This document shows, piece after piece, positions 16,712 through 26,529 of a DNA stretch of 64,000 nucleotides. The translations under genes and the position numbers were made by a program. Position 1 is the stretch's first letter. Each line of letters opens with the position of its first letter. Under the pieces are notes generated by a model. It was not told the origin of the DNA, did not search any database, and saw only the letters and a program-made list of their open reading frames with translations. Origin of the DNA: Flavobacteriales bacterium (lineage in GTDB: Bacteria; Bacteroidota; Bacteroidia; Flavobacteriales_C; GCA-002722245); contig PBEC01000021.1 in assembly GCA_002717515.1 (NCBI GenBank), positions 48,091 through 112,090 of the forward strand, written 5' to 3'.

Positions 16712-18586
16712 ATGGCTGAATATACTGAGGATAATATCCGATCACTTGATTGGAAAGAACACATCCGGTTGCGACCAGGAATGTATATTGGTAAACTTGG
16801 TGATGGCACACAACCCGACGATGGAATTTATATCCTCCTAAAAGAAGTCCTTGACAACTCAATTGATGAGTTTGTGATGGGCAACGGGAAAGTCATTGAT
16901 ATCAAAATTCGTGAACAAAAAGTTACCGTTCGCGACTATGGGCGAGGAATTCCATTGGGAAAAGTTATTGATTGTGTTTCAAAAATAAACACTGGTGGAA
17001 AATATGATTCTAGAGCTTTTAAAAAATCCGTAGGACTTAATGGTGTTGGAACAAAGGCCGTTAATGCTTTATCAACATGGTTTGAGGTCACTTCCTGCCG
17101 AGACGGAAAACAAAAATCTGTAATATTTAAAAATGGAGAAATCACTGAGGACTTGGAAATCATTAAATCTTCAAACAGAAAAGGGACTAAAACAAGCTTT
17201 ATCGCTGATGATAAAATATTCAAAAACTACAAATATCATACCCAGCATGTTGAAACCATGCTTTGGAACTACGTGTATCTTAACCCAGGACTAACAATTA
17301 ACTTTAATGGTCAAAAATTTCAAAGTGAAAATGGGTTAAAAGACTTACTGGAGTCCAACCTTTCTGCAGAAGCTCTCTACCCAACAATTCACCTCAAGGG
17401 ACACGATATTGAAGTTGCTTTGACTCATGCTAAAAAATATGGAGAAGAATACTATTCCTTTGTCAATGGACAACATACAACTCAAGGAGGAACTCACCAG
17501 GGAGCATTTAGAGAATCTATAGTAAGAACTGTCCGTGAATATTTCGGGAAAAACTTTGACGCTCAAGATGTTCGCCAGAGTATTGTTGCTGCAATTTCAG
17601 TAAAAGTTATGGAACCCGTTTTTGAATCACAAACAAAAACAAAACTGGGCTCAACTGAGGTTGAAGCTGGCGGACAATCTATGAAGGCTTTTGTTGGAGA
17701 TTTCATGAAGCAAGAACTTGATAACTATTTGCACAAAAATCAGGAAACAGCCGATAAAATTCTGAGAAAAATCCAACAGGCAGAGAAAGAGCGAAAAGAA
17801 CTCTCTGGAATTAGAAAGTTAGCACGGGAAAGATCAAAAAAAGCATCGCTTCACAATAAAAAATTAAGAGATTGCAGAATCCACGCGCAAGACGGGAAAG
17901 AAGACTCTAAAAACACTATGCTCTTTATTACAGAGGGAGATTCTGCATCCGGATCAATAACAAAATCAAGAAATGCAAATACTCAAGCTGTTTTTAGCTT
18001 AAGAGGAAAACCTTTAAACAGCTATGGGCTAACCAAAAAGGTTGTTTATGAAAACGAGGAATTTAATTTATTGCAGGCCGCACTGAATATAGAAGAAAGT
18101 GTGGATGATTTAAGGTATCAAAAAATTGTAATTGCTACAGATGCTGACGTTGACGGAATGCATATTCGTCTTTTACTCATCACTTTCTTCTTACAATTTT
18201 TTCCCGAGGTAATTCAAAGAGGACATTTGTACATTCTGCAAACCCCTTTATTTCGTGTGCGAAACAAAAAAGAAACGCGATATTGTTATTCTGACCTGGA
18301 ACGACAAAAAGCCATTAATGAACTTGGTAAAAAACCTGAAATCACCCGATTTAAAGGGTTGGGCGAAATAAGTCCCGATGAATTTGAAGCATTCATAACT
18401 CCGGAATCAATAAAACTAGACCCTATTGTAATAGGAAAAGACTCTAAAATCGATGATATGCTTACCTTTTACATGGGGAAAAACACTAAAGAGAGACAGG
18501 ACTTTATAATTGATAATCTTAAGGTAGAGGAAGATCTTACCGAAATGCTTAGTAAGGAAAAAGAAAATAAAGAAGAAGCTGCTTAA
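16712..18586 (+). CDS. parE: DNA topoisomerase IV subunit B
   Basis: 624 residues. GHKL ATPase domain at the N-terminus ([43 protein letters not shown]), the transducer domain, then Toprim with [13 protein letters not shown] (about residue 405) and [14 protein letters not shown]. The length without the gyrase insertion and the tandem with parC indicate topoisomerase IV rather than gyrase; in Bacteroidota gyrA and gyrB are usually separate. It is ATP-driven and decatenates daughter chromosomes. parC begins 12 bases after its stop. Confidence 0.93.
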   Translation: MAEYTEDNIRSLDWKEHIRLRPGMYIGKLGDGTQPDDGIYILLKEVLDNSIDEFVMGNGKVIDIKIREQKVTVRDYGRGIPLGKVIDCVSKINTGGKYDSRAFKKSVGLNGVGTKAVNALSTWFEVTSCRDGKQKSVIFKNGEITEDLEIIKSSNRKGTKTSFIADDKIFKNYKYHTQHVETMLWNYVYLNPGLTINFNGQKFQSENGLKDLLESNLSAEALYPTIHLKGHDIEVALTHAKKYGEEYYSFVNGQHTTQGGTHQGAFRESIVRTVREYFGKNFDAQDVRQSIVAAISVKVMEPVFESQTKTKLGSTEVEAGGQSMKAFVGDFMKQELDNYLHKNQETADKILRKIQQAEKERKELSGIRKLARERSKKASLHNKKLRDCRIHAQDGKEDSKNTMLFITEGDSASGSITKSRNANTQAVFSLRGKPLNSYGLTKKVVYENEEFNLLQAALNIEESVDDLRYQKIVIATDADVDGMHIRLLLITFFLQFFPEVIQRGHLYILQTPLFRVRNKKETRYCYSDLERQKAINELGKKPEITRFKGLGEISPDEFEAFITPESIKLDPIVIGKDSKIDDMLTFYMGKNTKERQDFIIDNLKVEEDLTEMLSKEKENKEEAA

Positions 18587-18598
18587 CCATTTTAAATT

Positions 18599-21229
18599 AT
18601 GAGTGAGGACAATATTACCAACGAGGATAATTTAGACGACAACTTAAACATGAATCATAATTCAAATGAGGAGGATAGTAATACAGAACTCGGAGACACA
18701 ACATTAATTTCCGGTTTTTACAAAGAGTGGTTCTTAGATTATGCTTCTTATGTAATTCTTGAAAGAGCTGTTCCTCATTTGAATGATGGATTAAAACCAG
18801 TTCAGCGTAGAATCCTTCACTCTATGAAGGAAATGGAGGACGGCAGATATAATAAAGTAGCCAATATTGTAGGTAATACTATGAAGTATCATCCCCATGG
18901 GGATATGAGTATTACCGATGCAATGGTACATATTGGCCAAAAAGATTTATTGATTGACACCCAAGGAAACTGGGGGAATGTTTTAACTGGAGACAGAGCT
19001 GCTGCAGCTCGATATATTGAGGCGAGACTTACCAAGTTCGCTTTGGAAGTAATTTACAATCCAAAAACAACAAAATGGCGAGACTCATATGACGGTAGAA
19101 ACAAAGAGCCAGAAACGCTTCCTGTTAAATTCCCCCTATTGCTGGCTCAAGGAGTTGAAGGTATCGCCGTTGGTTTATCTTGTAAAATTTTACCGCACAA
19201 CTTTAATGAACTAATCGACGCTTCAATTGCACGATTAAGAGGAAGGAACATGGCGATTTACCCAGATTTCCCAACAGCGGGAATGATTGATACCAGCAAC
19301 TATAATGATGGTTTACGAGGTGGAAAAATCAGGTGTAGAGCGAAAATAAATAAAGCCGACAAAAAAACACTCATCATTACTGAAATTCCTTTTGGATGTA
19401 CGACAGGATCATTAATTGACAGTATTCTCAAAGCCAATGAAAAAGGAAAAATAAAAATAAAAAAGGTAGAGGACAACACATCCGCCAATGTTGAGATAAT
19501 CATTCATCTTGCTCCAAACATTTCTCCCGATAAAATGATTGATGCGCTTTATGCATTTACGGACTGTGAAACAAGCATTTCTCCAAACTCAGGAATAATA
19601 TCGGAGGAAAAGCCTCTTTTTATCGGCGTTTCTGAAATACTAAAAAGAAATACAGAAAGCACAAAAGAGCTCTTAATTAGTGAACTGAACATACGGTTAG
19701 GCGAATTGAACGAACAGTGGCACTTTAGCTCACTTGAAAAGATCTTTATTGAAAAAAGAATATACAGAGACATTGAGGAGTGTGAAACATGGGAAGCTGT
19801 AATTAGTGCAATTGATAAAGGTTTAACACCTTACAAAAAGATCTTCCAAAGAGAAATTACGGAAGAGGACATTGTTCGATTAACCGAGATTAAAATTAAA
19901 CGTATATCAAAGTTCGACTCTTTTAAGGCAGATGAAGCCATTAAAAGAATTGAAGATGAAATGTCTCAAATTAAATATGATTTAGAGAACATTATTGATT
20001 ATGCTGTAAATTATTTTAAAAGTCTAAAGAAAAAATATGGATCAGATAAACAACGGAAAACAGAGATACGTACATTTGAAAACATAGTAGCAACAAAAGT
20101 TGTGGTTGCAAATCAAAAACTTTACGTTAATCGCGAAGAAGGGTTTGCGGGATATGGAATGAAAAAAGACGAGTTTGTTGCCGATTGTTCCGATATAGAT
20201 AACATTATTGTTTTTACCAAAGATGGAACAATGATGGTTTCGAAAATTCAAAACAAGGCTTTTTTTGGTAAAAACATCATCCACGTAGATGTTTGGAAAA
20301 AGGGAGACACGCGCACTGTCTATAATGCAATCTATCAAGATGGCAGGAAAGGAAAAGTAATGGTCAAGAGGTTTTGCGTAAACTCAATTACTCGTGACAA
20401 AGAATATAATATTACAAAGGGAAATCCAGGTTCAAAAATTTTATATTTTACAGCAAATCCCAATGGAGAAGCTGAGGTGATTAATGTTGTATTAAAGCCA
20501 ATACCAGGAATAAAGAAATTTAATTTTGATTACGATTTCAGTCAATTGGCTATCAAAGGCAGAAGCACGCAAGGAAATATACTTTCAAAGTATCTTGTAA
20601 AAAAGGTAGTTTTAAAAGAAGTTGGTGTAAGCACTCTCGCTGCTCGAAAGATTTGGTATGACGATACTGTAAGAAGACTAAACACCGACGAGCGAGGTCA
20701 GTTTCTTGGGGAATTTAAAGGAGATGACCAAATTCTCACAATAAATTCTGACGGAACCTATAAACTTCTTGGTTTTGACCTTTCAACCCACTTCAACGAG
20801 GATATGATTCATATTGAAAAGCTTGATGAAAAAAAACCAATTAGTGCAATATACTGGGATGGGGAAAAAGAACAGTTTAATATCAAAAGGTTTCAAGTCG
20901 AAATAACGAAAAGAAACGTATCATTCATCACTGAGCATGAAAATTCTTATTTAGAAATTGTATCTACAGATTGGAGACCGTTGATTGAAATTATTTATAG
21001 AAAAGTAAAAGGCAAAGAAAAAGAACCTCAAAAAATAAATGTTGATGAATTTATCGCTGTAAAAGGCTTAAAGGCCATCGGAAAACGATTGACAACTGAT
21101 AAAGTAAAAATGATTAACATCCTGGATTCTTTACCCACTCCAGATGAAGAAAAATTAAATATTGAAGAAGGAGAAACCAAAGGAAAAAATGAAGACTCAC
21201 CTACGCAAGTAAAAATTGATTTTGAATAA
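18599..21229 (+). CDS. parC: DNA topoisomerase IV subunit A
   Basis: 876 residues. An acidic N-terminal tail of about 40 residues precedes the winged-helix breakage-reunion domain: YASYVILERAVPHLNDGLKP, RILHSM, YHPHGDMSITDAMV, and the catalytic Tyr in AAARYIEARLTKFA near residue 142. A coiled tower and primary-dimer region follows, then a degenerate beta-pinwheel in the C-terminal third. It forms the A2B2 enzyme with ParE just upstream. The last 14 bases overlap the frame of the next gene. Confidence 0.94.
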   Translation: MSEDNITNEDNLDDNLNMNHNSNEEDSNTELGDTTLISGFYKEWFLDYASYVILERAVPHLNDGLKPVQRRILHSMKEMEDGRYNKVANIVGNTMKYHPHGDMSITDAMVHIGQKDLLIDTQGNWGNVLTGDRAAAARYIEARLTKFALEVIYNPKTTKWRDSYDGRNKEPETLPVKFPLLLAQGVEGIAVGLSCKILPHNFNELIDASIARLRGRNMAIYPDFPTAGMIDTSNYNDGLRGGKIRCRAKINKADKKTLIITEIPFGCTTGSLIDSILKANEKGKIKIKKVEDNTSANVEIIIHLAPNISPDKMIDALYAFTDCETSISPNSGIISEEKPLFIGVSEILKRNTESTKELLISELNIRLGELNEQWHFSSLEKIFIEKRIYRDIEECETWEAVISAIDKGLTPYKKIFQREITEEDIVRLTEIKIKRISKFDSFKADEAIKRIEDEMSQIKYDLENIIDYAVNYFKSLKKKYGSDKQRKTEIRTFENIVATKVVVANQKLYVNREEGFAGYGMKKDEFVADCSDIDNIIVFTKDGTMMVSKIQNKAFFGKNIIHVDVWKKGDTRTVYNAIYQDGRKGKVMVKRFCVNSITRDKEYNITKGNPGSKILYFTANPNGEAEVINVVLKPIPGIKKFNFDYDFSQLAIKGRSTQGNILSKYLVKKVVLKEVGVSTLAARKIWYDDTVRRLNTDERGQFLGEFKGDDQILTINSDGTYKLLGFDLSTHFNEDMIHIEKLDEKKPISAIYWDGEKEQFNIKRFQVEITKRNVSFITEHENSYLEIVSTDWRPLIEIIYRKVKGKEKEPQKINVDEFIAVKGLKAIGKRLTTDKVKMINILDSLPTPDEEKLNIEEGETKGKNEDSPTQVKIDFE

Positions 21230-21716
21230 ATACAGATTAATATACGATTACATTTTAGATCCGAACTCATTTTCGCTTGCCAACAGCATGCTAATTCCTA
21301 TGGCTGGTGGTCTTTTGCTGACTTACATTTATTATAAGGGATTGAAAAAATATAAAGTGGCAACCGTTGTTACTACAATTTTAGCGATTTGTTTATCATT
21401 ATTAGTAAGCGTTTCTCAGTATGTTGGATATAAAAAAATTGTTTCGAAAATAGAAGAGGGAAAAGTTAAAGTTGTTGAAGGTGAAATTTCGAATTACAAA
21501 CCAATCGATTTAACCAACCATGGTTCATTTGAATCATTTACTATAAATGAAGCTAAATTTGCATACTCTGACTACCATCGTATATCCGGATATCATCACG
21601 CATGCGCTAACGGAGGTGTTATTTGTAACAACGGACAAGAGGTTAAACTCACCTATTATAAAGAGGACAATCTTAACTTCATAGTAAGGATAGAGATATT
21701 AATACCAAATAAATAA
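21222..21716 (+). CDS. Small membrane protein of unknown function coupled to parC
   Basis: About 164 residues from the TTG at 21222; a TTG at 21216 or an ATG at 21288 are alternatives, and the overlap with parC favours an early start by coupling. Two hydrophobic helices (IPMAGGLLLTYIYYKG and VVTTILAICLSLLVSVSQYVG) are followed by a soluble, probably beta-rich domain that begins KVKVVEGEISNYKPI and contains ISGYHHACANGGVICNNGQ with a His-His and two Cys. No family recognised. The co-location with topoisomerase IV is noteworthy but says nothing certain about function. Confidence 0.65.
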   Translation: MNKYRLIYDYILDPNSFSLANSMLIPMAGGLLLTYIYYKGLKKYKVATVVTTILAICLSLLVSVSQYVGYKKIVSKIEEGKVKVVEGEISNYKPIDLTNHGSFESFTINEAKFAYSDYHRISGYHHACANGGVICNNGQEVKLTYYKEDNLNFIVRIEILIPNK

Positions 21717-21729
21717 TAAAAATACGGGC

Positions 21730-22659
21730 TTAAATTTTCATTCTCTTTATCAAATAGGTCTCAAGTATTTTATTAAAGCCTTTTCGAATATCTGCCTCCA
21801 TATAATCAATACCAAAATTTAAAAGCTTTGTTTTTATAAAATTTAACTGCTTCAATTTCATATTTTGGAATTTTTCTTTGAATTCAGAAGGTGTCAATTT
21901 AATTTCATCACCTGTTTCTAGGTCGATGAATTTATGTGGACGATTTCCAAAATCAAATTCTTCTTCGAACTTTTTATCAAAAACGTTAAAAACAATAACC
22001 TCGTTTTTATTGTGTTTAAGGTGTTGTAAACTTTGCATTACAGAATCTAAATTCTCCTTTTCAGAATGAAAAGAAAAATCTGTAAAAAGTATCACCAAGC
22101 CTCTCCTTGGGCTCTGATCGGCTATACTATGTAAACATTGTGATAAATTTGAAACCCCCTCACCTTTTATTCTACCATCTAAAGCATCTTCCAATTGCTT
22201 TATTAAAAAAGCTAAATGTCTTTTACTTCCTTTAATTTCTGAAGAAAACCGAACCATTTCGTCAAATAAAACAACTCCAGATGCATCTCTCTGACGATTC
22301 AATAAAAACAACAAAGCGGCTGAGGCATATAAGGAAAAACCTAATTTATTTAAGTTAACCAAGTCTGAATTTGATCCTTTAGGAAAAGCCATTGAAGTAG
22401 AAACATCAACAACTATTGTTGACCTCACATTAGTTTCTTCTTCGAACTCTTTCAGAAAAAGCTTCTCTGTTCGGGCAAAAAGCTTCCAATCAATATTTCT
22501 CGTTGAATCTCCTGTATTGTATATTTTGTGTTCGGCAAACTCAACGGAAAAACCATGAAAAGGACTCTTATGTAAGCCTGTTAAAAATCCCTCCACTACT
22601 TGTTTAGCAATTAAACCAAACTTGGAAAAATGAGTTATATTTTGCTTTTCAATTGGCAT
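21730..22659 (-). CDS. DUF58 domain protein (VWA-like)
   Basis: 309 residues from the ATG at 22659; a longer frame would begin inside the upstream terminator, so the short start is preferred. The DUF58 signature is clear: the segment YNTGDSTRNIDWKLFART followed by LFLKEFEEE, then a von Willebrand A-like fold starting VVDVSTSMAF with the DxSxS metal site. Such proteins usually work with MoxR ATPases; none is adjacent here. It faces the parC-linked gene, the two stops being 14 bases apart. Confidence 0.9.
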   Translation of the reverse strand: MPIEKQNITHFSKFGLIAKQVVEGFLTGLHKSPFHGFSVEFAEHKIYNTGDSTRNIDWKLFARTEKLFLKEFEEETNVRSTIVVDVSTSMAFPKGSNSDLVNLNKLGFSLYASAALLFLLNRQRDASGVVLFDEMVRFSSEIKGSKRHLAFLIKQLEDALDGRIKGEGVSNLSQCLHSIADQSPRRGLVILFTDFSFHSEKENLDSVMQSLQHLKHNKNEVIVFNVFDKKFEEEFDFGNRPHKFIDLETGDEIKLTPSEFKEKFQNMKLKQLNFIKTKLLNFGIDYMEADIRKGFNKILETYLIKRMKI

Positions 22660-22703
22660 TATTAGAAATAATAACTTTAAATGTTTACTTTTTATTTTAA
22701 CAT

Positions 22704-22735
22704 AAAAAAGCCCTTTCAATTGAAAGGGCTTTTTT
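22704..22735 (-). terminator. Terminator of trxA
   Basis: A perfect inverted repeat: the arms GCCCTTTCAA and TTGAAAGGGC lie between runs of six A and six T. On the minus strand it follows trxA by about 15 bases. It also separates trxA from the DUF58 gene. Confidence 0.9.
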
Positions 22736-22749
22736 ATTAAAAATAATTC

Positions 22750-23067
22750 TCAAAGCAGTTTCTCCAATTTTTCAGCTAAAGCAGCCTTTGGAGCTGCTCC
22801 GACTTGCTTGTCAACAACTTCTCCATTTTTCAAGAACAAAATTGTAGGTATATTTCTTATTCCATATTTTGCTGAAATTTCATTATTTGCATCAACGTCA
22901 ACTTTTCCAACAATAGCCTTTCCTTCATAATCTTTTGACAATTCTTCAACTACAGGGGCAACCATTCTACAAGGTCCACACCACTCAGCCCAAAAGTCAA
23001 CAACAACTGGCTTATCACTTTTTACTGCTAATTCTTCGAAATTTGCATCTGTTAATTCTACTGCCAT
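22750..23067 (-). CDS. trxA: Thioredoxin
   Basis: 105 residues, the canonical thioredoxin length, with the redox motif [10 protein letters not shown] (Cys32/Cys35 type), the cis-proline segment [15 protein letters not shown], and no signal peptide, so it is the cytosolic disulfide reductase. Its reductase, trxB, lies at 33.4 kb. It has its own promoter and terminator and is a single-gene transcript. Confidence 0.96.
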   Translation of the reverse strand: MAVELTDANFEELAVKSDKPVVVDFWAEWCGPCRMVAPVVEELSKDYEGKAIVGKVDVDANNEISAKYGIRNIPTILFLKNGEVVDKQVGAAPKAALAEKLEKLL

Positions 23068-23103
23068 AATTTATAGTATAATATTAATAAAGTGTCTGTA
23101 AAC

Positions 23104-23133
23104 CAAAAATAAGGTTTATTAGCGAAAGACCAA
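23104..23133 (-). promoter_or_regulatory. Promoter of trxA
   Basis: On the minus strand TTG (23133-23131), 19 bases, then TATTTTTG (23111-23104), a full match to TTG-N-TAnnTTTG. The expected start of transcription is about 30 bases before the trxA ATG. Confidence 0.7.
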
Positions 23134-23228
23134 GCCATAAGCTTAAAATTCCACATTTAATTTATCAAATTGTTCATAAGTAATCTAAATCAAAAAAAAA
23201 CAATTCTTTGAAACACTATTTAATTGAA

Positions 23229-24281
23229 CTAAAAATCAAAGTCTTCATCTCCCATTTGATCCTTTAACCTTCTTTCCTCTTCAACTCGCTCCTGTAAAAT
23301 ATTTAAGTATCGTCTAGCTTTTTTATTTTGATTTTGAATTGCCTGTTCAATCCAATATAGTGCATTTTTATAATCGCCCTTTAATTCATAAGCCAACGCT
23401 AAATTATAAGCACATTTTCCTTTTAATTTTTGCTTTAAAGTAAATTCATATTCATTTTGCCATAAGCCAATAGCCTCGTCGTAATTTTTTTGAATAATTT
23501 TTTGTTTGCCTTGTTTTAAAGCAGAGCTTCCTGAACCATAATAAAGCCTCTTAACAGTTACTCTAGAAGGTGAAATTCTTCTTCCATATTCTTCACCAAG
23601 TTGACTTGCTGTTAGTTTAACAATCGACTCCAATCCAGGCAAATTCCTTCTGGATTGTACTTCTGAATCTCCCGAGGCTCTCCTGGTGTTAGACTTTTGA
23701 TGGCTGTAATTATCGACAATAATCTGCTTATCCGGGTAATAAATTCGCCAACCCACCTCAACATCAACTCTGAGTCGCGATTCATATACTCTTTCTGTTA
23801 CTTCGCCGCCTGAGACCTTTCTGGTAACATCTCTCTCAGAGACGTTTCTTCTCACATCAGAATCAAAAGCTTCAATAACAATTAATGCGTCTGCATTGTT
23901 GCTCTCGCATATTTCTCGAACAACATACCAATCTAAAGGTTCTGCCATTTTTCGAGTTCCTGTACCATATAATTCTAAGGTTGTATGTGCCGATTTAATT
24001 GTAAATCGAGGAGAACGACTTAATTGTAATATTAAACCATTGAGTGCATAACCTGCAGATCTTTTATCCGTTCCTATTCCTTCACCCGAAAAAAGACCTT
24101 CAACACGCTTAGCCAGTTTATCTCCTTTTTTAGCTTCGTTTCGTTGAATAACCGCAAAATGTTTTATTTCAGAGGAGATATTAACATCAGCAGGTTTTAT
24201 AAGATCTAGAGTTGCAGTACTCATACAAGAATTCAGAGTAAAAACAGCAACAAAAAACAATAAATTTAAAATACCTCTCAT
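23229..24281 (-). CDS. DUF6340-like lipoprotein with TPR-type C-terminus
   Basis: 350 residues. A lipoprotein signal ends at TLNSC (Cys19). The body starts LIKPADVNISSEIKHFAVI, typical of the Bacteroidota DUF6340 family, and contains ESNNADALIVIEAFDSD. The C-terminal 110 residues form tetratricopeptide-like helices (YDEAIGLWQNEYEF, CAYNLALAYELKGDYKNAL), ending in an acidic tail. It is probably anchored in the outer membrane facing the periplasm; its role is unknown. It is preceded by about 165 bases without a clear promoter match. Confidence 0.75.
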   Translation of the reverse strand: MRGILNLLFFVAVFTLNSCMSTATLDLIKPADVNISSEIKHFAVIQRNEAKKGDKLAKRVEGLFSGEGIGTDKRSAGYALNGLILQLSRSPRFTIKSAHTTLELYGTGTRKMAEPLDWYVVREICESNNADALIVIEAFDSDVRRNVSERDVTRKVSGGEVTERVYESRLRVDVEVGWRIYYPDKQIIVDNYSHQKSNTRRASGDSEVQSRRNLPGLESIVKLTASQLGEEYGRRISPSRVTVKRLYYGSGSSALKQGKQKIIQKNYDEAIGLWQNEYEFTLKQKLKGKCAYNLALAYELKGDYKNALYWIEQAIQNQNKKARRYLNILQERVEEERRLKDQMGDEDFDF

Positions 24282-24447
24282 AAAATTATATTTTTCATAA
24301 CATTCAGAATTACAAACAATTATAATACCAAAGTTGTCTTAGAATTCAGAATTTCTTTTTTGTAACAAAAAACTGTTCATTTTAAAAGTAATAAAATCCA
24401 AACTTTATTCGGAAATTTAAAGTTAAATTGAAGAAAATAAAACTTGA

Positions 24448-25782
24448 ATGTCAAAAAAACTATTTGTACTCGACACATCAGTAATCATATACGATTATAA
24501 TGCAATAAAAAACTTTGCAGAACACGATATAGCAATTCCTATAACTGTTCTGGAAGAGTTGGACAATTTTAAAAAAGGAAACGATACTAAAAACTTTGCA
24601 GCAAGAGAATTTTCTCGTTTTCTTGACTCTGCATCAGGAAAACAATCGCTTCAAGACTGGATTCCTATCGGAGGAAAAAACAAAGGGAAATTCACCATTG
24701 TAATGAATGAACTCCAATCTAAAGTTGATGCGATAGAAATTTTTGGTGACGACAAAGGAGACCACAGAATATTAAATGCCGCACTGTATATAAAATCTGA
24801 ATATCCAGATCGACAAGTAACCATGGTTTCAAAAGATATTAATCTAAGGATTAAAGCAAAATCTCTAAACATAACATCTGAGGATTATGAAACCGGGAAA
24901 TTAAAAGATTCAGAAATTCAAGCGGATACTGTCCCTACAGGAAGATCTGTAATTGATGATATCAACACCGAAATCATTGATAAATTGTACTCACACAATG
25001 AAGCACTGAACGAAGGTATAATTAAAAAGAAAATAACGTCTAATCAATTCTTTGTGCTGAAAAACGGGAAAAAATCAGCTCTGACTTTTTATAACAAAGA
25101 AAAAGACCTTTTTTCCAGAGTCGAAAAAATTAATTGTTTTGGGATAAAACCAAAAAACGCTGAACAGGCTTTTGCTATGGACGCATTAACCAATCCTGAC
25201 ATTAAACTGGTTACAATTCAAGGGGTAGCAGGAACGGGGAAAACACTTTTGTCGCTGGCTACTGCCCTTTCTCAGCATCACGACTATCATCATATTTTTC
25301 TCGCTCGTCCCGTTGTTCCATTAAGTAATAAAGACATTGGGTATTTACCAGGAGATGCAGGTGCTAAATTGAACCCTTACATGGAGCCTTTATGGGACAA
25401 TTTGAGCTTTATTAAAAACCAATTCTCATTTGATAATAGAGAATATTTGGAGATTGAAGAAATGCAAAGAATGGAGAAAATTGTAGTTTGTCCCCTTGCA
25501 TACATCAGAGGTCGAAGCCTCTCAAATGTTTTCTTTATTGTTGATGAAGCACAAAACCTTACTCCACATGAAGTAAAAACCATAATATCAAGAGCTGGTG
25601 AAAACACAAAAGTTGTATTTACTGGAGATGTTTTTCAAATTGATTCACCATATCTTGACACATACTCAAACGGTTTATCCTATTTGATAGAGAGAGCAAA
25701 AGAGCATCCTCTCTACACACATGTAGCACTCGAAAAAGGAGAACGATCTGACCTTGCAAATTTAGCCAACGATTTACTTTAA
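24448..25782 (+). CDS. phoH2: PhoH-family ATPase with N-terminal PIN domain
   Basis: 444 residues. An N-terminal PIN-type RNase domain (FVLDTSVIIYDYNAI with its acidic site, EELDNF, and DGDKG-like FGDDKGDHRILNAA) is fused to a PhoH P-loop domain: Walker A GVAGTGKT near residue 260 and Walker B FFIVDEAQNLTPHE. PIN-PhoH proteins (PhoH2) are ATP-dependent RNA helicase/ribonucleases. The gene is single, with a strong terminator 28 bases after its stop. Confidence 0.9.
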   Translation: MSKKLFVLDTSVIIYDYNAIKNFAEHDIAIPITVLEELDNFKKGNDTKNFAAREFSRFLDSASGKQSLQDWIPIGGKNKGKFTIVMNELQSKVDAIEIFGDDKGDHRILNAALYIKSEYPDRQVTMVSKDINLRIKAKSLNITSEDYETGKLKDSEIQADTVPTGRSVIDDINTEIIDKLYSHNEALNEGIIKKKITSNQFFVLKNGKKSALTFYNKEKDLFSRVEKINCFGIKPKNAEQAFAMDALTNPDIKLVTIQGVAGTGKTLLSLATALSQHHDYHHIFLARPVVPLSNKDIGYLPGDAGAKLNPYMEPLWDNLSFIKNQFSFDNREYLEIEEMQRMEKIVVCPLAYIRGRSLSNVFFIVDEAQNLTPHEVKTIISRAGENTKVVFTGDVFQIDSPYLDTYSNGLSYLIERAKEHPLYTHVALEKGERSDLANLANDLL

Positions 25783-25810
25783 TATCGAATTAAAATATTT
25801 GTTAAACATT

Positions 25811-25843
25811 AAAAAAGAGCGAGATAAAATCTCGCTCTTTTTT
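25811..25843. terminator. Bidirectional terminator between phoH2 and hisIE
   Basis: A near-perfect inverted repeat: AAAAAAGAGCGAGAT and ATCTCGCTCTTTTTT around an AAA loop. It is symmetrical and lies between convergent genes, so it should stop transcription from both sides. Confidence 0.92.
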
Positions 25844-25869
25844 ATAATTCCTCCCCTTTTTGTTTAAAA

Positions 25870-26472
25870 TTATTTATCTCTTTGTTTTAAAACTTTTATT
25901 ACATCCTCAAGTTTAAAACCCTTTGCCTGTAACAAAACCAAATAATGAAAAAATAAATCAGCAGATTCGTTTAGAAACAACTCCTCATTATCGTCCTTAG
26001 CCTCTATAACCACTTCAACCGCTTCTTCCCCAACCTTTTGTGCAACCTTATTAATTCCTGAATCAAATAATGATTTAACGTAAGAATTTTCCGCATCAGC
26101 GCTTTTCCTTGACTCAATAATCGATTCTAACTTACTTACAAAATCTATTGGGTTATCTTTTGATATATTTTCTTCACCCCAACAATTTCCTGTTCCTGTG
26201 TGACAAACAGGACCAACAGGATTCACTAATATTAATAAAGCATCCTGATCACAATCATTTTTAATCGATACAAGATTTAAAAAATTACCGCTTTCTTCTC
26301 CTTTTGTCCAAAGCCTTTTTTTACTTCTCGAGTAAAAAGTAACCTTTCCTGTTTTGTTGGTAGCTTCATATGCTTCTTCATTCATGTAACCTAACATCAA
26401 AACCTTCTTTGTTGAGGCATCCTGAATGATAGCGGGTACTAACCCATCTGCTTTTGAAAAATCGATGTTCAT
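25870..26472 (-). CDS. hisIE: Bifunctional phosphoribosyl-AMP cyclohydrolase / phosphoribosyl-ATP pyrophosphatase
   Basis: 200 residues, steps 2 and 3 of histidine synthesis. HisI half: VLMLGYMNEEAYEAT, TFYSRSKKRLWTKGEESGN and the zinc/magnesium motif CDQDALLILV with GPVCHTGTGNCW. HisE half: KVGEEAVEVVIEAKD with the acidic pyrophosphatase helix, and NESADLFFHYLVLL. It lies away from hisGDCB (47-51.6 kb) and is transcribed after the RND efflux operon with a 57-base gap. A TAAATTTG element just upstream (26489-26496, minus) could give it its own start, though the partner TTG is absent. Confidence 0.95.
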   Translation of the reverse strand: MNIDFSKADGLVPAIIQDASTKKVLMLGYMNEEAYEATNKTGKVTFYSRSKKRLWTKGEESGNFLNLVSIKNDCDQDALLILVNPVGPVCHTGTGNCWGEENISKDNPIDFVSKLESIIESRKSADAENSYVKSLFDSGINKVAQKVGEEAVEVVIEAKDDNEELFLNESADLFFHYLVLLQAKGFKLEDVIKVLKQRDK

Positions 26473-26529
26473 AAATGAAAATTTTAAGCAAATTTACATC
26501 ATCTAAAACAAATTGTGAATAAAAATGAA

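Noticed and set aside
16536-16862. Minus-strand open frame of 108 codons over the start of parE
   Set aside because: It covers the intergenic region and the well-conserved first codons of parE and has no plausible protein features.
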